Below are positions 1 through 33,900 of a stretch of 64,000 nt of DNA, piece by piece. The translations under genes and the position numbers were made by a program. A model generated the notes under the pieces. That model was not told the origin of the DNA. It was given only the letters and a program-made list of their open reading frames with translations, and made no database searches. This DNA is from Phallusia fumigata. Taxonomy: Eukaryota; Chordata; Ascidiacea; Phlebobranchia; Ascidiidae. The stretch spans positions 1-64,000 of the forward strand of contig QXVZ01010347.1 in the NCBI GenBank assembly GCA_008931825.1, in the 5' to 3' direction. Every line of letters starts with the position of its first letter. Position 1 is the stretch's first letter.

Positions 1-12413
<12,413 letters not shown>

Positions 12414-15144
12414 TTTAATTTTTTCGTTTTCAACAGAGTTTTTGTGAATGTGCCCACCATCGCTACATCAGTTGAAATGAATGCTAGCAGCCCAGCACCG
12501 TCCTCCGCGTGTGTTTTAAAAAATATTGCAACACTAACTGCAATAATTAGTAGCACCAAACGCAACAAACTGTGAAGCAATAGCGTCACCTACTAACAAG
12601 AAATAAAAAATTACCTAAAAAATTGAAATCGTATGAAATGTTTTACATTTTGACGTCATAGGATTTGTCATTCATGTTCCTTCGCGTTTAAAAAACGATT
12701 TGGCACCTACTACAAATTTCATAACGTGTAAGTTTTCTTACACTTAAGCATTTCTACCTAACATCACATTAATTGCAAACAGCTTTTTAGAAAATGTTTT
12801 GCCAAAAAATAGCACAATTTAAATGGACCAATAAACGCAGTGTAAAATAGTACACAATCTACTTGAGATAATAAAGGATGGAAAAAACGTGTTAAGTAAC
12901 CATTTAGATTTTAATCATTATTATTTTCAGAATGTTTCGTAGTTTTCTTGGGACCACTAGTTGGCGCAAAAGTCTTTTGTTTGCTAAAACCGCGCTGGCA
13001 AAAAAAATTGCAAGCATTTTGCGAATGATGTCAAAATACGTGCCAGAAAGCCAAAAATTTGCTATTGTTTAATAATTATTACTTGCACTTTAATTGCTGT
13101 TCCCTCCTCGTTTTAACTCTTGTATTTTAATAGATTGCAATTTTGCACTTAAATTTTGATATTATACTATTTTTGTTGCGAACAATTGCTCGATCGCCAC
13201 GGTTTAACTGCATGGCATAACCTTTGACCAGCTGTCCGTTTGGTGAGAAAATAATCAGGTTCCAAGCAACGAAAACACTCACGATGCCTGAAAACGTGAC
13301 ACTTGCGCCAAGCACCGCCATCGGTTTAATAAAGTTTCAGTGAGTTATGCCTTGCAGCGATTATGGGGATTATTTAATAACGTAATTACAAACTTTAATA
13401 GGCTTTTGTTAAATCCCGATTTGTTTTTTTGTTGCAGGTATTATGAGGTTTTGGTGTTATAGGACAAAACACTGAAACGTCTTAACTTTTCAACAAAACT
13501 GATGACAAAAGAAAAACAGCAGCTTTACAAACGTTCGAGATTTCTGGTGTATTCTGTTGGTTTCTGTTTTTGTTTTAAGTTTACTATGTTAAAGTTCTTG
13601 TTAAATCGAATACATTTAAGTTTCGTAACATTTTATGACATTATATTCCCCTGCCAGACAGGTGGTGGCAATCTTTCCATCAGCTTCGCAAGCAACGGCA
13701 CCATATGAGTTCCTCCAAAACGACGGACGGGAAATTTGGTTGAACCGCAAGGCATTTACTGGCGATGTGGTTCCGTTGCTCGGCCGGCACAGAGGGCACA
13801 CCAAGGCTAACTTCCTGCCCGCCGGGCATCAGGTTCTGGGCGAGGCGACACCGAGATGCTCTAAATGCTGCGCTACAACAAAAATAAACCAAAACGTGTT
13901 GTTATACTGCAAACGGCGTGGTTTGTTTGTCGCGCATCGCTCATAACGATTCTATTTGCTGACCTCTGACCCCAAAGTACCATCAAACTTATTAAAGGTG
14001 TCAGTGATCTGGGCACACCGGTTATTATTCTCTTGACCAATGGCCCTTAGTATCTTTGTACAAACTAAGATTTCAATTCATGCTTGCTTGCAAACAAAAT
14101 TAGCGAGCAAAAGGCTTCGTATTTATGTTTATGCAAACAGAAAACCTTTGCCAGGACTTAGACTATTCCAGTTTCACTAGCCTTGTATTACGTTATCCCC
14201 TTTTAACTGAACAGAACACGAAGCATGATAGTAAAACAGGTAAAATATTGTTTCGTAAAGCACGAGCTTCTTCACTTCAGAGGTTAACTCGCTTTACAGC
14301 AATGCCGCGGGTGCATAAAAATGCCTACGAGGACTTTGGCCTGTGGATAAGAATGGTTTCTATAGTACATAGACCAGTAATTCTCAAGCGCGGGTCACAT
14401 TGCCGCACATAACCCTTCACCATCGTTTATTGTGGCTGTCAATCAACAAAAACTTTGTTGTCACGCAACCTACTTTGCATCATTAAAAATATGCGTTACA
14501 ACATATTTGCACCTCTTCAGATTTCTATTATCAATGGCAATTACCGCATTTACGTGACAAAGGTAACATGTTTCAGTTGTACAAATAACTTCTGCTGTTG
14601 TTTATGCAGTACAAATAATAAATAAAACATCAATCCTGTACATCAGCTGATATCAGTTCAAAAATTACCGAACAGGTCAATAAAGATAATTAAACCGGTT
14701 ATTAGTGCAATTAAGCAAACTTTCTATTTGGGACTATCGGCTGCCGACAAGCACCTTTTTCCGCGTTTGTTTACGTTCCATCAATTTTGTCATAAACAAC
14801 GGTGTAAAAGTAATATTTAATTGTTTGGTGCTGTTTGTTGTAAAATGCTTCGTGCTGAAACTTGTTCCAATGAATTCAACACAAATTTTGCTCTGGTTGT
14901 CGGTTTCCAGTTGTCAAACCCAATCGGTAATTTTATATTAAAGTTTCTTCACTGTGATAGGCTGTACCCATTTAAAACGCCCTCATCAACTTGTCACATA
15001 CAAATTGAGACAGCCAACCCCATCAGTGAACTAAATAGTTTCCCACGGTGCACAAGGCATCTTTTTTCCTTGTTAATAAACCCCAATTTGTACCAGTGCC
15101 ACGATGCAGGCTTGGTGTAGCATTGGTTCATTAAGAAGTTAGTT
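12414..15144. other. Intergenic spacer between divergent ABCC4 and trefoil-CCP gene 1
   Basis: Both flanking genes point outward, so this 2.7-kb stretch must hold both promoters. No clear TATA box or CpG island was seen. It is AT-rich except for the open GC-rich island near 13650-13890 (separate entry). A minus-strand open frame at 13321-13127 starts with a hydrophobic stretch (SGIVSVFVAWNLIIF) but has no recognised relative and no partner exon. The rest shows nothing supportable. Confidence 0.6.
13635..13890. other. GC-rich open island, possible exon, strand undecided
   Basis: About 240 bp clearly richer in GC than the surroundings and open in at least one long frame on each strand. On plus, a pyrimidine-rich acceptor (ccccctgccagacag, ending about 13660) precedes a frame reading VVAIFPSASQATAPYEF. 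On minus, a frame reads CPLCRPSNGTTSPVNALRF. Neither product is recognised, and neither connects convincingly to another exon. It could be an exon of an unseen gene, a decayed element, or a CpG-rich regulatory block. Confidence 0.3.
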
Positions 15145-24545
<9,401 letters not shown>

Positions 24546-24622
24546 CATCTTGTTATGTTGGCTTTTTGTACATTTAAAAATATGCATGATATTGTTTTTT
24601 ATTACGTGGTGAAATTGCGCGA

Positions 24623-24628
24623 AATAAA
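24623..24628 (+). terminator. Polyadenylation signal of gene 1
   Basis: AATAAA lies 78 bp after the stop codon, and T-rich sequence follows. It is the first canonical signal downstream. Confidence 0.65.
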
Positions 24629-25178
24629 CAGTGTCCGCTTGCCTCTTATAAAGTTTTGTTTGTTTCTATTTAGACAGAACCATCAGGAATTTAACTTAAT
24701 AGAACTGCGTCGGGTAAAAAAATAAAAAATTTCCAAAAATTGTTTTCAAAAAAGTTTTCACCAAAAATTTAAATTAGCTTGTCATGCAATTACAAGCACA
24801 TATAGATTTTCCAAACGGTAGACAAGCTTCTGTAATAGAAAACGTAACGTCAGTTTTTAGAACATATTATAGTTTGCCTTTTTAATAGTATTTGCGGCAA
24901 TAGAATTAAAAACATTGACATGAAAATGCATTTACGATGCGTAATTCCCAGACATCTATTCCTCTGCTACAAAAACAATTTTAAATGTAGTGATAAACCC
25001 TTGCGGTTCGAGCATCCGCATGCGCGATGAAAAGTTCCGTTGGGTCTGCACGGCGCTCGACACCCGAGGCCAATTTACGTCTTAACCGCAGATCTAATAT
25101 TAACGTGCACCATCTTCTCCTGTGCTTGTCGGGGCACATCACCAACAGAACTGAAAAAAGGAGAGCCCCGGAGCAACG

Positions 25179-25186
25179 ATATAAAG
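25179..25186 (+). promoter_or_regulatory. Probable TATA box of gene 2
   Basis: ATATAAAG lies about 80 bp before the start codon at 25262, leaving room for a short 5' UTR. The block from about 25000 to 25260 is richer in CG than the flanks. No equivalent was found for gene 1. Confidence 0.5.
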
Positions 25187-25261
25187 GCAAATAGATCGGG
25201 GTGTTGCCTAGTGTCAGTCGTAAGGCATTTATAGGAACTTTGCATCCCGTTCAACGCCGCT

Positions 25262-27998
25262 ATGTCGAAAACCACAACTGTGATACGCTTGTTGCTGTTG
25301 TCTTTGTGCGTTTTCGCAGTACAGGCTCAACTTTCTTGTCGTGTTTCCAGTATTAGTAGAAAACCTTGTCGCGGCTCAGGGGTCGCTTTAACCCAAGCAT
25401 TATGTCTTGCAAGGTAAGTAGATGTGCTATTTAAATCTTGATCACCTTTGCGGTCTAAATCTTGATCAAGCATGTTTATTAGCACGTATCGGGACTGAAC
25501 GCTCGAGAAAACTTTATTTTTGACTTATCAGTTACATTCGTAAAAAGCCTGAAAACAACATTTTAGATTTAGAAAACGAAGTAGATTCTGAATTAGAAAC
25601 CATAGAAAAATATCGGTAAAATGAAAATATCAAACTCTAGTTTTACTACATTTACATGCAGAGAATCCTAGTTGCCAATCGCAATGATTTTGCAATCGCT
25701 TTAAAGTTTGTAGACATGAACTACTCATAGTACAATGCGAAGCGTTTTTAAGGCGGTTTTTGGCCGACGAAATTGGTATTAGATGATTTGGCCCGAAGGT
25801 TTTCATTTTGACGCCATTGCTGCACGTTCCTTACAGTTAGAAACATTTTGCCTTACGTGAACGAAATGCGAATTAAGTCTTTATATTTGGTGCCCTGTTT
25901 TGCATATTTTGTTTGAAAGCATATAACCACAGGTCCCGGAACAGAGTATGTGGTTCTCTGTTAGCGAAAATAAATTGAAACAGAAAAGTTTTATTGCGGT
26001 GCCAAGCGGGACAAAGAAATTAGAATAAAGCAGTTCGTGGCCGGGGTGCGCCGGGCAGGAAAAAAGGAGGGCTGACCCGAAAAAAATGTGTGTACTTTGC
26101 ATTCAGCGCGTGCTGTGCCCTGAGGTGGGTGGCACTACTCTGAGCGATCAAGGTCTACGCTGGAAGCGCAATGCCGATTTTTTACCGGGTACGGAACGGC
26201 ACGAAGCGAGAGAAATTAAAAAGAAACGTTCCAACACCTGTGTTTTTCAGCTAAACGCTGACAACAGTTTTTTGTCCCAACGTAGTGGTACAGTGTAATG
26301 TCGGTTGCCTCAGGGCGAATGACAAAACATTGGTCTCTCCGACGGTAGCTTGGTAGTGCAAAGAAATATATTAAAATGATATGAGATCAAACTTTGTTGT
26401 GAAAGTAACAAACATCTTGTCACTGATTAACGTTTTAATTAATGGTTGACAAACCTATTATAAATGGAGTCAGAAGGCATTAGGAATATATCTCAAATGG
26501 AACTGTATAAATGAGTGTTTAGAACATTTGATCAATAGACCAATAATGGTTTTCTTCTTTTGACCAAACATTGTTCAGTTGCCCATCAAAAACTGAAGTC
26601 ATCAAAAAATAAAATCATTTTTTGGCTTTTAAAACAAATCATATAAAAGTCGATCACAAACAAAGAAAAAACATATGCGGTCTCCTAACTATTGTATCGT
26701 GTTTCGCAGAGGTTGCTGCTATGATCGATTTGGTAAACAATACCAAAGATGTTACGAAAAAGGTAAAAACGTTAAACAATAGCGGTTTCAGTTCATTTGC
26801 AATCAGTTCGCATTTTTAAATTAATAACTCCCAAACGTTATTTTTTAGTGAAGATTTCACCAAACTTCTTTGGTTTCTCTCCAACGGAATCTCCAGGTTT
26901 TGAAGGCATAAATAATCGTAAGTTTTACAATGTTTTCAAAATTGTATAGATGCACACAGAACTATATTCTTGTTCCTTGGCTTTGTAATATTACCATTGA
27001 CTAAAGCCTCCGAGACAACGTTTTACTATGGTTTGTACGCCTTTAAAAGCAGAAGTTATAAACTGACAAAGAAACGTGTAAACTGCAGTAGTTATTTATG
27101 GTTAACCTAGTTTTAATCGACCACTAGCTGTCACGGGAGGATCTAATCATCTAATAGCAAAACATTAAAATAAAATTAGCCACTTTATTATGTAGAAATT
27201 GGGTGATGCTTTTTAGTCTTGTTTGTTGCAGTTGAACATCATTTATATTCAGGTTTCTGGACGTTTGGAGGTGAGCCCGGCTACCCTGGATCAAGAGGAA
27301 CTAGAAAGTGTATTCCAAACTTAAATGATGACCCGTGCTTCCCCAAAGGATTAATTTCTAGGTCAATTTGATCAAAAACAAACTTTTTTGGATAATTTAG
27401 TTGTCTAAATTCAAACTATCGGTATCCAATTTGCCTTTAGTCTTTAATTTTCTGAGAAACGCACCGGTTGTAAGTATTTGCCCTATGTACCCGTACCCAT
27501 CTCAAGAGGTTGTCCTGGGTAGGGTAGTCTGGTTGTCAGGCATATGGTGCCCAGTGACAAAAGTTTGTATTTCTATACATTTGCCACAATAAATTTCGCT
27601 TACAAAATCTCCGAATAGACGTAGAAACATTTGGTCTGACTGCAGATTTGACCCGATCTTCTATTACAATGTATTTCATGTTTACAGGCATGACTGCTAT
27701 CGTATTGGTTGTTGCTGGCTTGAAGGAACAAGCACTTGCTACAAATCAATTTACCATAGTAAGTTCAAAGTTTATGAAAACTTCTAAGTTTCATCAAATG
27801 TTTACAAAAACCTTTAAAACAAGCACACATGTCACTAATATTTTTTTTCTTTTATGTCGTGTTTCAAGTTGGATAGATGCGCTCGTAATTACACTTTTTA
27901 TAAATCTCATATTTGTATGCTTAAAACCAGTTTGTTTTTAGTCACTTATTTGCGAGAAAAGTGTCCACCGGGCTTCAGAGATCCACCTGCGTGCCACG
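25262..27998 (+). other. Gene 2 trefoil module pair
   Basis: Trefoil 1 (exons 25262-25413 and 26710-26762): [24 protein letters not shown] and QRCYEK, with the canonical GCC. The linker includes [11 protein letters not shown] and then [12 protein letters not shown], the latter almost identical in gene 1. Trefoil 2 (27253-27361 and 27688-27758): [15 protein letters not shown], then [19 protein letters not shown]. Exon 27942-27998 gives [11 protein letters not shown]. Each trefoil is interrupted by an intron at the same place as in gene 1. Confidence 0.88.
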
Positions 27999-30900
27999 GT
28001 AAGTTTGTATATCTTATACCTGTTGCATTTACTGCCTAACCGACATGAGTTATTGCATTCTAAATTAATAACACCTTCCACTGCTGCTCGATCTAAGTTA
28101 TACCTTCCAGTTCTTTTCTGTAGATATTAATGAGTGCGCAGCAAGTCCCTGTCTCAACGGCGGCGTTTGCTTGGATAAAATCAATAGATATGAATGCAAC
28201 TGTCCTGCAGGAACTACCGGTGTCAATTGTGAAAACTGTAAGTACACCGATAAAAATATACTGGTATACGATTCTGTTAAATAAAAACAAAGATTTTACG
28301 ATAAATTGCGGCTAATCATTCGATCAGCAATCATTACTTTTATTAAAAATATACTGGCCCAAATAGTTCTTAAAAGCGACATGCTTTATTCACCAAATAT
28401 CTCATGCTGCTGGGGTCCGTGTGTACTTAACAACACCAGCTCAGCCTAAATGTAGATACTGTGTGTCTGTCTCTCTATAGCTTTTTAATATCTGTATCTG
28501 CATGTAATTTTTTTCTTTTATTCATACATGTGTACTTATTGTTTATTAAATAATTCTGAGGAAACTTGCGCATAACACCTGTCGAGCGGATTTATCTACA
28601 ATTAGACCCCTCTATTCAGACTTACGTAGGTTACCTTTATTTTTTATAAGAGTTTTCGACAGATCCGTGTTTAGTGTTCCATAAAGCTTAACTTTGTTTC
28701 CTATCTTTAGTATGTGGACCACCCCCTGCAGCCGCTAATGTCGATTGGACGGTAAAGCAGCCGTCATACATGAATGGGGATACTGTTACTTACAGTTGCA
28801 TAGGAACCAACACCCCACAAGGCTCTTTAACAAACAGGTGCATTCTCGGACCCGGAAACGTCGGGATTTGGTTGTACCCATCACCAGTATGTGTCCAAGG
28901 TAAGAAGATCTGGTTTTGTCTGGTTGTAGATATTTTTTCATTTTGCCAGGGATTCTTTACAAGTTATGCCAACTGTCTAAAAGAGAATTTTGATTTAGTA
29001 TTACTATAGGTAGTTATATAGAAGGTGTAACTCCAATTGCAAAACGTGTGACATATTTGAACATTTCACAAGGCTTTAGTGATTTTCGCTCATTTCAATT
29101 TCTCTCCCAATGTTGAGTTACGTCAATAAAAAAGTTATAGAAACCTAGCAATCTTTTCGTCGATATAGTCGAAAGAGCGTCGTAGCCCTCGTGTCATTTA
29201 AAAATATTTTTGACCAGGATGCGCATCACCCAGTGCTCCATCACCTGAGGTTGTACATTCTCCCATTCGGACAGTGTATGCCGCTGGGGAGTCCATTACC
29301 TACTCCTGCAACCCTGCTTCTTTGACGCTAGTGGGCGTAAATGTTCTGATCTGCCTCTCTAATGGGCTTTGGAATCCTCCTGCTGCCCCAACCTGCAGCG
29401 GAGCAGGTCGGTTGCTGTAATACCCCACAACAAATAAATAGTATGCGTCAGCTTACAGCACGAAAATGATACAAAGTTTTATGTTTTCTCTAAAAGTCTT
29501 GATTTTTTTGTAGAAATGCTGCAACGAAATTAAACTTAAACCTAACGGCTGTAATGGCCCGTAAGTATAAATAGTATGCGTCTGCTCAAAGCACGAAAAC
29601 GATTTTTTCTAAAAGTCCTAAATTTTTGTAGAAATGCTGAGGCCACATTTAACTTAAACCTAACTGCATCATCTAAACAGTAATTACTGATGGCCGGTTG
29701 TTGTAATAACTAGCGCTCGTAACCAGCAGAAACAAATATAACTACGTAGCTGTTATTCAGTATGTAATACATATCTTTCCCTAGTTTGTCCCCCGGTTCC
29801 ACCCGTCACTGTTGGATTGGGTTCATTTTCTCCAACCTCTCCGGTATATCTGGCCATCGGCGCAACAGCAACCTACGTATGCTCTCCCGGTTTTACCATG
29901 GTCGGATTCAATACTATACAATGTAACCCTGGGGCGACTTGGAGCGGCCCAGCACCGGAGTGTCACAGAGGTAACTGCTGACCGCTTACCGGCTCAACAG
30001 CGTGAATAACAAACCAGAAAAATAACAGCCAAGGAGTTGGCGAGGGTTTGGCAGGATGGAGTGAGGCGCTCGACCCATAAACAGAGACAAAAACCTGATC
30101 TGGATTCGTGCTCGAAAACAACCGGGGTTCAAAAAAAAACAGGCCACGAATAAAAAGCAACAAAGGTAATAAAATGTTAATGTTTGTTCTTTCAGATTGT
30201 GGAGCGCCTCCAGCTCCAATTGCTTTTGGTGGTGGTGATGTACGCGTCGTGTCAACTGCTGCGGGGGTTCCCTATCCAACTGGCTCACAAGCAATTTACA
30301 GCTGCACTCTGACGGGATACCAGATTATCGGGTCAGCGACACTCGTGTGTCAGCAAGATGGTACTTGGTTGCCAACTCAGCCACCTCAATGTCAAAACGG
30401 TAAAAACAATGTAAATCGCCCGAAATTGTGTTCAAATTCGTGGTTAATCTGTTTTTCTCCGTGTTAGAATGCCAGAATTTACCCCTTTCGTCTATGGTCA
30501 TTAACATGCCGGCCGGAACCTCACACGCGCCTGGAACAATTGTTGATTACTCGTGTCCAACCAATTATGCTCTGCGAGGCGCTGCATCAAACGTATGCCA
30601 GGGAAATTTGCAGTGGTCTCAACTTGCTCCTGAATGTAAACTAGGTGAGTAACATACTATAATATCGAGCTGCATGACATTGTTGATTAAAACTTACAAA
30701 GAAAAAATTATCCGCTTAGTAAAAATATACATTTAATCAAAAACTCGCAACATTTTAGTAATTTTTCCATGCCAAAGCAGTTGCTTGTAAACATAATAGA
30801 CGTCAGATTATAGTTCTTGTCAGTTCTCGCCGTGTTGCCATGTCTACCTGACATTTTGCAGAGTGTCCTGCAGCACCTGGTGCTGGAACCCCTGACCCAA

Positions 30901-33900
30901 CTCACCCCGTCCAAGGCAACTGGGTTGAAGGAGAAACTGTTACGTACACGTGCACCTCCGGCAATCCTATCGGAGTAGATGTAATCACGTGCACAGGTGG
31001 TGCATGGGTCCCGAATGCCGAACCCACATGCGGACTCACGAGTAAGTATCGTTAGGTTTTCTCCTTCGTAATGTGGCACATTTAACACTTTCTGTGTGTT
31101 TACTAAAACAGTGATTTCAAATGACCTTACTACTTTAAGATTGTCCACCGCTACCAACGATCGCCGCCAACGGTATAAACACGCCAACGGGAATTACATT
31201 TACCGGCGGTGTGACCGTTACTTACAGCTGCAACGTCGGCTATGTGCTAGTCGGAGCCACAACCAATGAATGCCAGGCTGGCACTTTAATGTGGAGTAAC
31301 GCTGCACCAACTTGTGTAGTTGGTAAGCGACATTTTAAGTTGTATTTTTTTTTACAAAATATTGCTACAATCAGCAAACCACAAGGTTAGAGTACCATTT
31401 TTTTATTAAGAAAGANTTACTACTTTTTAAGATTGTCCACCGCTACCAACGATCACCGCCAACGGTATAAACACGCCAACGGGAATTACATTTACCGGCG
31501 GTGTGACTGTTACTTACAGCTGCAACGCCGGCTATGTGCTAGTCGGAGCCACAACCAATGAATGCCAGGCTGGCACTTTAATGTGGAGTAACGCTGCACC
31601 AACTTGTGTAGTTGGTAAGCGACATTTTAAGTTGTATTTTTTTTTACAAAATATTGCTACAATCAGCAAACCACAAGGTTAGAGTACCATTTTTTTATTA
31701 AGAAAGATGGTTTTGGCCTTCTGTGGAACTGTATCGAATGGTGGAGAAAACAAAGCGTCAACCAAAATTACTGATTCTAACGATGTTTTGTGTAGATTGC
31801 GGCACTCCACCAGCCGTCGCTGCGTCGACGTTTACTGGCGTTACAGGCGTTGGCCAGACCATCACTTATGTTTGCAATAATGGATACATTCTTGATGGCA
31901 GCAGCGACAACATGTGTATGGATGTTGGAGGCGTAGCAACCTGGAGTGTTAACGCTCCCAACTTGCCGACTTGTGTTCAAGGTATATTTTATGCCATCCG
32001 TGGTTTAGTATATTTGATATCCTTAGCTGGGTTTAAACCCAGGCGAGTATGAATACAAAACACGCACTACAAATTGACCAATTTGGTGCTCGCTGTACTA
32101 CTTCTATACTGTCTACGTATAGGTTGCACCAAGCCACCTGCTGGAGCTGAGGTGACGTTCGTCGTCGACAAAAATTCCTATGCCATAAATGAAAAGGTTA
32201 CATACAGTTGTGTCGCGGGAAAGAACATAGTCGGTGCAACTGAAAACGAGTGTGTGGCGATCAACACTTGGAAATATGTTTCCCCAACCTGCTCTGCGAC
32301 GGGTATGCGTTTGTACCTTTCATTGTTTAATCGGATGAATTTTTTACAAATTTTTTTCCCTGTAATGTTTTTTGTCAAACGACTCAAAATCTGTTGGTGC
32401 TTAAAATTGGTGTAAACATGTTTCAATACGCATTTCTGGAAACTAAGTAAGTGTTGGACTGTTTAGAGGTAACGCGACAGTAACCAAATAAATCTAGACA
32501 ACAAGTTTGGTCCTTTTTATGTCTACTCCAGTATGTCCACCAACTCCAAGTTTGACCGACGGCAGCTTTACACCAACCGCAAACTTGGCGGTAGGCACAA
32601 TGGCAACCTACATGTGTAACGCCGAATTCACTCTCGATGGCTCGACCACTATCAGCTGTGCTGCAGGAGCAGCTATGCCGGAACTCTCATACGTGATGCC
32701 CGCAAATCCACCGACTTGCACCGCCTGTAAGCACCTGCTTGTAAAACAGCATTGTATACACCAGTTAACGATAAACTTATATTTCGTTGTGGAACCATGT
32801 TTGTATGCGTCTCATTTTAACGAGTAGTATTACTTTAAACAAAGCGCTTAAACAAAAAATTACTCAAACAATTTTCGATCAATTTGAAATTAACAAAAAT
32901 TACTAAATGACCGTATCGGAATATTCCTATGATTTTTGGCATTGTGTCTGTTTGTTTCTGCAGTTTGTCCCAATCTTCCAGCGAAACCGGCACAGGCTAC
33001 GGCAGCCTCGCCCACGCTTGTACCTGCTGCTGCAGTTGCACCTTACGCGCATGGCACGGTAGCCACGTACGAATGCAATCCCGGTTATGTCGGCGTCCGC
33101 TTGACTCAAACATGTTCTTTGCCCCTTTCTACATTTACCCCGGCGCCGGGACCAGATTGTTTGTTGGGTATGTTGTTTTTCCCACACGTGTGCACCAAAC
33201 AAGAGTTCATGAAACATATCAAACGTGTTTGTTTGCAAAGGCTGTCCGGCACCTGTTCCCATTAAACCCAACGTTGGTTTCACTGGTGTGACCACTCCTT
33301 TTAAAGAGGGTGACGTGGCGACGTATCAGTGTTCAGTCTCGCCAGGCCAAATTATTGGACCTTACTTGTCAAACAAATGTACCAACGGTGACTGGGAAAT
33401 CTCACTGGCAGACAGCCCAGAATGTCTGAACGGTTAGTACAAAAGGGCTAAAAACATAAAGTTACGATTTTTGCGAAACCAACGATACAGTTTTTGATTG
33501 TGAAAATGAAACGTAATCATTGATAATTGAAATCAATTAACCTGATAGTTCTGAATAAAGTGTTTTTAAGATAAAATATAAATACTGAAGTGATACGTTT
33601 TGTTTGACATAAAATCAATGGCATTGCAAACTATATTTCACGCACCGTCATAAATATGAAATATACTATCGGAAACTTCTTGTGTCAAAACCTTTCATCA
33701 ATTTGCAAACTGCTACCAACCGAACAAAACTCATCATACTAACTTCCATAGGCGCCAAGTGGCAAGAAAATCTCAATCACCTGATTTTTGTGTATTTTCA
33801 GAGTGTGTGAACCCACCGGACGTAGCAAATGGATCACCAGCTCCTGTCAAAGCAACCTACGCTATAAGCGAAAGAGTANCCTTTCATTGTTTAATCGGAT

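Noticed and set aside
32927-33295. Minus-strand and alternative plus-strand open frames of about 120 codons, repeated at 34493-34861
   Set aside because: They lie over CCP exons with four Cys and proper splice sites; repetition comes from the contig overlap, not from selection on those frames.
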